Shown: positions 57,890 through 64,000 of the stretch, piece by piece
Layout of the letters: each line of letters starts with the position of its first letter
Numbering within the stretch: the first letter of the stretch is position 1
Origin: Aurantiochytrium sp. KH105
Taxonomy: Eukaryota; Sar; Bigyra; Thraustochytrida; Thraustochytriidae
Reading direction: 5' to 3'
DNA length: 64,000 nucleotides
NCBI GenBank assembly: GCA_003116975.1
Contig: BGKB01000028.1
Coordinates: 592,171-656,170, forward strand
Position numbers and translations under genes: made by a program
The notes under the pieces: generated by a model
Seen by the model: only the letters and a program-made list of their open reading frames with translations
What the model was told of the DNA's origin: nothing
Database searches by the model: none

Positions 57890-59343
57890 CTTCGCCGTCT
57901 TTTGTAGCTTTTACAGAAAAGACAAAAAAGTTCAAGTCTCGCCCGCCAGACGGCAATCCAGGCCGCCTCGCCTTGCTGCGTTGTGCGCTCTCCGCGCGCA
58001 GCTGCGCAACGCCTTGCTACGCCGCGGCCCCTGCGTCGAGTTCGCGCCTTTGCGCAGCGTAGTCGCGAGGCGCGGCGCAGCGTCCGCAAGCTTCGCTCCG
58101 CTTCTCGGATCTGCCTCGCCGAGCCCCGCGGAGGGGCTCGCGCCCGCGGCGTCGCGTCGCGCGCCCTCGCGCGCGCCCTCGCGCCCGCCCGCCGGCAGCT
58201 CGCCCTGCGCGCGCCCTCCCGCGGCGCGGCCCGGCGCGAGCTCTTCTCCCGCGCGAGGACGGCGCGGGGTTGCTGCTTTGGCCCTTCAAGAAGTTCTCCT
58301 TTTCACGACTTCCACTAGCTTATACTGCTGCTGGCTAGCACGGGTACTACGGCGCCCAGCAGCTCGGCTCGGCCCACCACCACCACCTTGGCCGAGTCCG
58401 AGCACCTTGCAAATGCGAAATGCGCAGCGCGAAAAGGCGTGCCGCGGTCGTCGCCAATGCCGTCCAAGGACGAGGTCGACGCGTCGCTTTTGCTTCGGTG
58501 CTTGCTCTTTCTCTTGCTGACCCCGCTCGGCCGCTCGCACTTTTCGCCGCTGGACAGCGCAAATGGTCTTGCGAGCGACGCTGGCGTGGGTGACGCTGGC
58601 ACGGATGACGGCGACGAAGACAGCATGGCACGTGCGTTTGATTTTATCCTGCTTATCGGCTGATGTCTCAAGCGACCTGGGTGCCGAATGAGCGCTTCAA
58701 AGACCAAGATGAGGAGGATTGTGCTCAGCTTTCGTCCAGCGTGATCAAAGTTGTACGTACTGTACAAGGTCTCCGAGATGTCGTTCGAAGTTTATAACAA
58801 AAAAAGGGAGGTGGAATCGACTGGCTTGTAAATGATGGTCTAGGCCTACGTTTAGTCCTGCCAGGATTTCAACGTCTGCACAATGATCGACAGCGAGAAA
58901 ACGAGAATCGTCATGGTGGTGGTATTGGTTTTTTGATCTTGGAAAAAAAGAAAGAAAAAAAAGCCTACATCGTGTTGGCTTTTCTCGTCAAAGCCATTAC
59001 CAATGCCCGAAATCCGGGTCAGCGAAGTATATCGCTAGGCCTAGGTATCCTCTTCACCTTCCCCGCAAAACAAAACGAAAAAAGAAGAGAGAGAAAGAGA
59101 GAGAGAGAAATGTTTAGAATGTCTAGAATATGGACAACGCAATTTCTTCAACGGATCGACGATGGATAGCAGCTTTATTGGTCGGTCATTCGACCGACGG
59201 ACCTTGCTTGTAGATCGTGCGTGGCCTTTCACGTGCTGACGCACGTGCGCACGTGGCCGAGCGCTGACAAAGCAAGGGAAAGCGTCCACAGATATTGTCG
59301 CGAGACAACTCTACGGTCGGCAAAGACTCGGGGGAGATAGGCC
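57890..59343. other. GC-rich leader and intergenic region with two TAGGCCTA palindromes
   Basis: The first 420 bp are very GC-rich (a run of CGCGCGCC-type words) and open several frames without domains. TAGGCCTA occurs at 58841 and 59036, 503 and 308 bp upstream of the next ATG. (GA)n-type runs lie at about 59080-59110. A weak small frame at 58315-58626 is listed separately. Confidence 0.5.
58315..58626 (-). CDS. Possible small protein, weak evidence
   Basis: A 103-residue minus-strand frame from ATG 58626, Ser/Ala/Arg-rich, with a basic patch (SKRKSKHRSKS). It has no family match that I can recognise, and the opposite strand is also open. Its slightly hydrophobic end (AELLGAVVPVLASS) is not convincing as a membrane segment. 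It could equally be noncoding leader. Listed only because nothing else explains the interval. Confidence 0.22.
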   Translation of the reverse strand: MLSSSPSSVPASPTPASLARPFALSSGEKCERPSGVSKRKSKHRSKSDASTSSLDGIGDDRGTPFRAAHFAFARCSDSAKVVVVGRAELLGAVVPVLASSSIS

Positions 59344-62300
59344 ATGGTTGCGCGGGAGGCTAGCATGCCTTCAACAGCGCTCACCGTCCACATTCCCGTA
59401 GGCGAGACGTACGGGAACGGTCACGCACCTCGAGATCGCGACAACACCAAGCGACACGGTGAAAGCGAAGAACGAGCGCACGACAATGTTGATTGCCCTA
59501 GTTTCGAGGAAATTTATGACCGACGCGTCGAAGTGCTCAAACGCATGGGCTATGTCATCCGTAAAGCACAGCAGGTTCTTGGGAATGCGCAGCTCCAGAG
59601 TCTGCCACCAGCAACTCGCAAGCGCAATGCTGCTCGTTTTGACAGTATCTGCGCGAGCTACGTAGTTCACATGAATTCCCTTAGCATGTATTGCCTCGCG
59701 CACAAACGAATCCAGGAGTGCGGTGTACTTCTCAAAGAGTCCCGCAAACTCACCAAGCCTGTCTGGGGCAAACGTTCCTCAGATTTGCGCGTTTTGACCC
59801 TTAACAGTCTTGCTTGCATGTATCGAGCGAACAATGACTGCGATAGTGCTATTCAGGTTCTCAAAGAGGCTATGAAACTCTCTCGCCACTTGGCTCCAGA
59901 CAGCGAACACCTTCCCGTCACTCACTTGCTCATGTGTGCCACGCTTTCTATCTCGCAACGTCATGAAGCCGCTTACAAACAGGCCACACTAGCCGTATGC
60001 CTTGCGCGTCGTGCTGCGCAAGAAATTAACGAGCGAGTTCTTGCCAAGACCTGCCCGCGCCGTGCAGCGCGCATGCAGCTCCGCAATCTTCGCGTTGTTG
60101 CTAGTCTGGGATTTTACAATGCTGCCATCGAGTCAGATGTTCTCGGCATGCAGGCTGCGAGTCGAGAATATTTACGTAAAGCAGACGGAATTCTGCGACG
60201 CAGTATTAGCTGGCATCTCGAGTATGCTGTTTGCCCGAGCGAGCGGGAACGAGCGCTCGGTGTCCATGATTCCTCGACCAACCGCCCTTCGTTCGATGTT
60301 CTTGCCATGGAGCCATATTATTGGCGACTCGAACAAGACAAGTCTCTCTGGGGCGATGACCTCTTTCAAGCCTGGCACACCATCCGCGTGCCTGGTGGAT
60401 CGCGTGTTCGATCTCGAAAGGGAAAGGCGCTCCCACTGGACTCGCCCACGAAGGCCTTGCGTGATGCGATTCAGCGAAGGACCCCTCTCGGAGCATCGGG
60501 GCGTCATTTTGTTGACGACCAAACTTCCCCTGTGCCATCGCAAACCTCTCTTGAGTCGTTCGACTCTGACCACATTGGCACAGCGTCCCATATTCAGCAG
60601 ATCCGAGCTCTTCGTCATCGACCACTCGACCAGCGAACAGCACAGCATATCTCGCTTAGCAACGTTTCGCAGCGTCCGCCAGCTCCTGTTCAAGCTCTTG
60701 ACGAAAAATTGGTTGAACAGCCGCTGCTCAACTCGCTGAGTTGTATGCCGACAAGGCTAGCAGGTGCCACAGCTCATACCTCGCCAAGAGGAACTTCTTC
60801 CAGACCTCAAAGTCGACTTTCGCGCTTGAGTACACCAAAGCAACAGACACGCTCTGCAGTCTTAGGCAGCGTGGATAACAATGGCAAGGAAGAAGTTCAA
60901 GCTTGTCATAGCACGAGCTCTCGATCGCGCTCGAGGGCAAAGAAACAACAGCAACGTCAGCTGGCGCAGCGCCTTGCTGCTCCTCGTAGACCCCAAAGTG
61001 CTTCAAGCCCGCAGCACACGAATGGTCGCCACCCGGCAAATCATGCAAAACACATGGCTACATTTGAGGTGAGCTCGCGGACTCGCAAGAACAAATTGCG
61101 ACACATGAGAAGACCCCAATCTGCGCAGCCCGCATTGCAGACGAAATCACCGAAAAAGACCATCAAGTCAAAGAAACAGCATGAGCCGATCAAGTTGAAA
61201 AAGCAAAATGAACCACAGGAGCTGATCAGGGAATCTCTCGTTTCTTCTGTGATCCTAAGTGCGGGAAGCGAGACCGTGCACAACTACCACGAGCAGATCG
61301 ACGGGGATGACGCTATAGATGATCAAGTGCGCAGCAACGCGAACCGCGGCAGTGACCCTCGCTTTGACGCAGGAAGCCCAATGGGACAAGAAGCTGATCA
61401 ACTTGCCCTTGCAGAAGCAGACCTTGAAAGAGCACGGTCCATCGAAGCCAAAATCAAGACATTTGATGAAGAACGTGATTTGCACGAGGCCAAGACATAC
61501 CCGTGCGACACCGAGAACCAAACAGAGACGCAAGGGGATGTCGTCAGCGGAGACCGTGACTTCTATTCGGTCGGCAATAAAAGCGAAACGTTTACGCACG
61601 GAAATGAGACACAGCAAAATGTTGAAGATTGCGAGGTCCAGCCTGAGGAAAAATTTGATGCGCGCCTGCACGAGGAGTCCAAACTTCAAGTTTGGGAACA
61701 AGAGGAGTCCAAACTTCAAGCTTGGGGTCAGGAATATCCGCAGGAGGTAAAAGCGCAAGAGAATCATCATGAACTCTTAATCGAAAACAAGACCGAAGCG
61801 CCGTCTGCAAGCGTAGAAGGAAAATGTCATCCTCGAGATATCGAACTTGACGCCAGCGAGACGCAGGCGAACAAGAACGCGCATACTTGTGTCGGTGACG
61901 CCGAGAATCCTCGTCTCATCAATTCTCCCGAAACTTTCACTGAAGCAAATATCGATGTCCAACACAAATCGTCGACCGAAGCAAAGGCAAAGAGTTATCG
62001 TTCTGTCTCGGACCCAAACGATGCCAAAATTGCGCGAACGACACCTCGAGGGATGCAAGAAGTACCGACCTCACTTATTGAGGAAAAAGAAGTAGAGTAC
62101 AGCTCAAGATCAGAACCAGCAGAGGAGGATGCGCTTTCGCTCATTCATAACGCGGCAAAGGGCCTTGATACTAATGCACATTCTCTGACGGCCGACACTT
62201 CTAATTTTTCTGAGGACCTCAGCATCCAGACCATACAACATGCTGCAATTCACCAAAAAGACGAAAATTTAGATTTGGAACAAGTCCAAGCGTCCAGCAA

Positions 62301-63105
62301 TGTCAATACTGTGGCGCAAACGGGCATGGCAATAGCGTTGGATACGCATGCCGCACAGAACATCGCACAAGATATACCGCATGAAGCAAAGGATACGTCG
62401 CGACAGCGTGCATCTTCTCGGACAGAGCAAGCAAGCTTGTGCGCGTCATCTCGGGCTGCATCTCAGGCACAAGAAGAAAGCGAAGCAGAAGAAGCAGAAG
62501 CAAAAGAGAATGAGGGCGAAAATAATGCAGACGACCGTACATGCAACTCTGACCTGATATCTAGCGCAAGTGGCGCTCATCACCCGCCCAACGACGATGG
62601 AAAAGACCAAGTGCAGGAAGGAAAAAGCTTGGATCCAATGGCACTTTTCTGCGAGGCCAAAGGCGACCTCGAAAATTCTGTCCAAGTCCAAGAAGACACA
62701 AGCGCGGGTGTTGAGAATGAGCACAAAGATCAGGGTCAAGATTTGATGGAGTATACAACCATAGAAGACCCGCTGTCCGAGAAGACGTCGAGCTGCAGCA
62801 CTTTTAGCTCCGCGCTGTCAGCAATGTACATGTCGCTCGGGGATGAAGACTTGAGCATGGGTTCGACGTCGAGCTGCAGCACTTTTAGCTCTGCGCCATC
62901 GGCGATGTTCCTTTCGTTCGAGGGCACGGGCGGCTTTCCCGAAGAAAGTATGGAATCCTCATCGAGCTGCAGCACGTTCAGCTCTGCAGGGTCGCTCGCT
63001 TTCATGTCTCTTGACGATGGTGCTGACTTTCCCTCTGATCCGTCCGTGTCCTCGTTTTCGAGCTACGAGCCCTCGATTCTCTCGCTCGAACCAGCTCCTC
63101 GGTGA
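59344..63105 (+). CDS. Large TPR-like protein with long disordered tail
   Basis: A 1253-residue protein. Residues about 50-320 are alpha-helical with TPR-like pairs (SLACMYRANNDCDSAIQVLKE; HEAAYKQATLAVCLARRA), suggesting a protein-binding solenoid. From about 330 on it is Gln/Ser/Glu-rich disorder with basic patches (SRSRAKKQQQRQ; KSPKKTIKSKKQHEPIKLKK). A tandem duplication EESKLQVWEQ/EESKLQAWGQ sits at about 776-797. The C-terminal 120 residues contain three copies of a SSCSTFSSA-x-S-x-x-F/Y-M/L-S module ending near residue 1225. The start is the first Met, just after a promoter-like stretch; a second Met is at residue 8. The final stop is in CGGTGAGT, which is also a perfect 5' splice-site consensus, so a spliced extension is possible. 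Function unknown. Confidence 0.78.
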   Translation: MVAREASMPSTALTVHIPVGETYGNGHAPRDRDNTKRHGESEERAHDNVDCPSFEEIYDRRVEVLKRMGYVIRKAQQVLGNAQLQSLPPATRKRNAARFDSICASYVVHMNSLSMYCLAHKRIQECGVLLKESRKLTKPVWGKRSSDLRVLTLNSLACMYRANNDCDSAIQVLKEAMKLSRHLAPDSEHLPVTHLLMCATLSISQRHEAAYKQATLAVCLARRAAQEINERVLAKTCPRRAARMQLRNLRVVASLGFYNAAIESDVLGMQAASREYLRKADGILRRSISWHLEYAVCPSERERALGVHDSSTNRPSFDVLAMEPYYWRLEQDKSLWGDDLFQAWHTIRVPGGSRVRSRKGKALPLDSPTKALRDAIQRRTPLGASGRHFVDDQTSPVPSQTSLESFDSDHIGTASHIQQIRALRHRPLDQRTAQHISLSNVSQRPPAPVQALDEKLVEQPLLNSLSCMPTRLAGATAHTSPRGTSSRPQSRLSRLSTPKQQTRSAVLGSVDNNGKEEVQACHSTSSRSRSRAKKQQQRQLAQRLAAPRRPQSASSPQHTNGRHPANHAKHMATFEVSSRTRKNKLRHMRRPQSAQPALQTKSPKKTIKSKKQHEPIKLKKQNEPQELIRESLVSSVILSAGSETVHNYHEQIDGDDAIDDQVRSNANRGSDPRFDAGSPMGQEADQLALAEADLERARSIEAKIKTFDEERDLHEAKTYPCDTENQTETQGDVVSGDRDFYSVGNKSETFTHGNETQQNVEDCEVQPEEKFDARLHEESKLQVWEQEESKLQAWGQEYPQEVKAQENHHELLIENKTEAPSASVEGKCHPRDIELDASETQANKNAHTCVGDAENPRLINSPETFTEANIDVQHKSSTEAKAKSYRSVSDPNDAKIARTTPRGMQEVPTSLIEEKEVEYSSRSEPAEEDALSLIHNAAKGLDTNAHSLTADTSNFSEDLSIQTIQHAAIHQKDENLDLEQVQASSNVNTVAQTGMAIALDTHAAQNIAQDIPHEAKDTSRQRASSRTEQASLCASSRAASQAQEESEAEEAEAKENEGENNADDRTCNSDLISSASGAHHPPNDDGKDQVQEGKSLDPMALFCEAKGDLENSVQVQEDTSAGVENEHKDQGQDLMEYTTIEDPLSEKTSSCSTFSSALSAMYMSLGDEDLSMGSTSSCSTFSSAPSAMFLSFEGTGGFPEESMESSSSCSTFSSAGSLAFMSLDDGADFPSDPSVSSFSSYEPSILSLEPAPR

Positions 63106-63790
63106 GTACGACCCGCCACCATTCAAGATCAGCGTCGGTCATGTGGGCAAGTTTGGCAATCCACGTTTCTTCTTGCACATTAGAAAGCGCTTGGAGTGCG
63201 TAGTTAGCTGCCACGAACCTTGCACGTAGCCAGGCGCGGTCTATTGCCTCGAAAAAGGGAACAAGATTGTCCTGGTAAAAGACATCGACGAGCGAAGAAG
63301 CCTGTGCCCATGAAAAATAAATACATATGGTGCTTTTCAGCAGCGAGTATCCCGGTAAAAGCCGCAAGACGGGCTCACCCGCAGCCTCATACATGCGCAG
63401 ACACGCAATGACACACCAAAGCTTGAGGGCGGCGCGTTTGGCGCGGAGGTCCGTCACTTGTTTTCGCTCGAGGTCGTCTCGGTCTTCTTGCTCGAGCCTT
63501 GTCAAGAGGGCCATGCCTTCGTAAGCGTTCGCCCTTCCCTCTTCGCTGACGAAGAGCCCTTGCGCAAGGACTTCCCCCTCGCTGCCCAGAAGAGGGGGTC
63601 GTACCTGCCGCGTCCCACTTGGTCCCCTCACGTCAAGAGCGTCGTCGTCGCCGCCATCGTTGCCGGCGGTCCCGTCCTCGAGTCCCGCGAACGCAGCGCC
63701 GGAGGCGTCTGCTGCGCGCCGGCGCGGCCCGCGAAGGAGCTTCCACGACGCCCAGCTGGTGCTCACCTGGAGCAGCAGGAGCGCGCTCAT
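63002..63790 (-). CDS. REEP/DP1/HVA22-family ER membrane-shaping protein
   Basis: A 262-residue protein of the TB2/DP1/HVA22 family, which bends ER tubules through hydrophobic hairpins. The diagnostic stretch is at about 120-200: LKLWCVIACLRMYEAAGEPVLRLLPGYSLLKSTICIYFSWAQ, then LVDVFYQDNLVPFFEAID, corresponding to the family's hairpins with the conserved P-x-Y-x-L-K. The N-terminus starts hydrophobic (SALLLLQVSTSWASW) and is followed by about 85 Gly/Asp/Arg-rich residues not seen in compact REEPs. The C-terminus is charged (SKTRTRTDQRESQHH). The last 104 bases overlap the end of the TPR-protein gene on the opposite strand. Start chosen at Met 63790, the first in the frame. Confidence 0.8.
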   Translation of the reverse strand: MSALLLLQVSTSWASWKLLRGPRRRAADASGAAFAGLEDGTAGNDGGDDDALDVRGPSGTRQVRPPLLGSEGEVLAQGLFVSEEGRANAYEGMALLTRLEQEDRDDLERKQVTDLRAKRAALKLWCVIACLRMYEAAGEPVLRLLPGYSLLKSTICIYFSWAQASSLVDVFYQDNLVPFFEAIDRAWLRARFVAANYALQALSNVQEETWIAKLAHMTDADLEWWRVVLTEELVRARESRARSSKTRTRTDQRESQHHRQET

Positions 63791-64000
63791 GGCGCCGGCC
63801 GGCCGGCCGACCGTCTCGTTTTGGTTTTGCAGGGTTCGCTTCTGCGACGGGCTTCCTTGCGCAGAGTAACTTACTTTTTGGAGTGGTAACTTGGAGCAGT
63901 AACTTTGACTTGGAGCAGTAACTTGAAGGGCGTATACATCGGTATACTATGCTAGGCGATGCAAGGCAAGTCATGGCATGGCATATCCCGATGATTTGAT
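63791..64000. other. Right-edge sequence with short direct repeats
   Basis: A repeated TTGGAGCAGTAACTT word occurs at about 63891-63925, related to GAGTGGTAACTT just before it. Presumed promoter of the REEP-like gene. Nothing else is recognised. Confidence 0.5.

Noticed and set aside
1-64000. tRNA, rRNA, CRISPR, transposase or reverse transcriptase genes
   Set aside because: I looked for T-arm-like GGTTCRANNCC boxes, long terminal or inverted repeats with coding cores, and spacer arrays, and found none that I could support by eye. A tRNAscan-type run would be decisive.

Overview
This is nuclear DNA from a gene-dense protist. Most genes are single long GC-rich open frames, the few introns I can place are short GT-AG introns, and products include a myosin I, snRNP proteins, complex I and mitoribosome subunits and a RhoGEF. 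The style (few introns, GC-ending codons, tetranucleotide microsatellites in the leaders) and a 'FY-x2-HNPEKI...LLEKY-x-G' motif that I recall from stramenopile proteins suggest a stramenopile, most likely a labyrinthulomycete/thraustochytrid. That placement is inference; no rRNA gene is present.

Layout. 0-7 kb: a LUC7-family splicing factor running off the left edge (-), a JmjC-oxygenase/GT32-glycosyltransferase fusion (-), a membrane-anchored PAN/TTL-like ligase diverging from it (+), and an MGST3-like MAPEG enzyme (-). 7-22 kb: a large DH-PH-IQ RhoGEF (+), a basic nuclear-type protein with a Cys/His cluster (+), a U1A/U2B''-like snRNP protein (+), an LRR protein (-), the two-exon mitoribosomal protein mS23 (+), and an RCC1/BACK/zinc-finger protein (-). 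22-25.7 kb: a gene-poor block with a 148-bp tandem repeat, a 24-bp minisatellite and a diverged direct duplication. 25.7-34 kb: a class I myosin (+), a three-exon FAAP24-like DNA-repair protein (+), a homocysteine S-methyltransferase (-) and an orphan polytopic membrane protein (-). 34-36.4 kb is a second gene-poor block. 36.4-46 kb: a secreted PI-PLC-X-like protein (+), a TARBP1/Trm3-type 2'-O-ribose methyltransferase (-), a PH/coiled-coil protein (-) and complex I NDUFA5 (-). 46-64 kb: a MATE transporter (+), a tiny two-exon mitochondrial-type protein (+), an acyl-CoA synthetase (+), an ankyrin-TKL kinase (-), a disordered CaaX protein (-), a TPR/disordered giant (+) and a REEP/DP1 protein (-) whose 3' end overlaps it.

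There is no operon-like logic. Functional themes are RNA processing and modification (LUC7, U1A-like, TARBP1), mitochondrial function (mS23, NDUFA5, ACSF2-like) and signalling/cytoskeleton (RhoGEF, myosin I, PH protein, ankyrin kinase). The most unusual products are the JmjC-GT32 fusion, the TTL-type ligase that appears to face the secretory lumen, the LUC7 protein with decayed zinc fingers, and the candidate CaaX/RVxF adaptor. The palindrome TAGGCCTA recurs at least seven times, always between genes.
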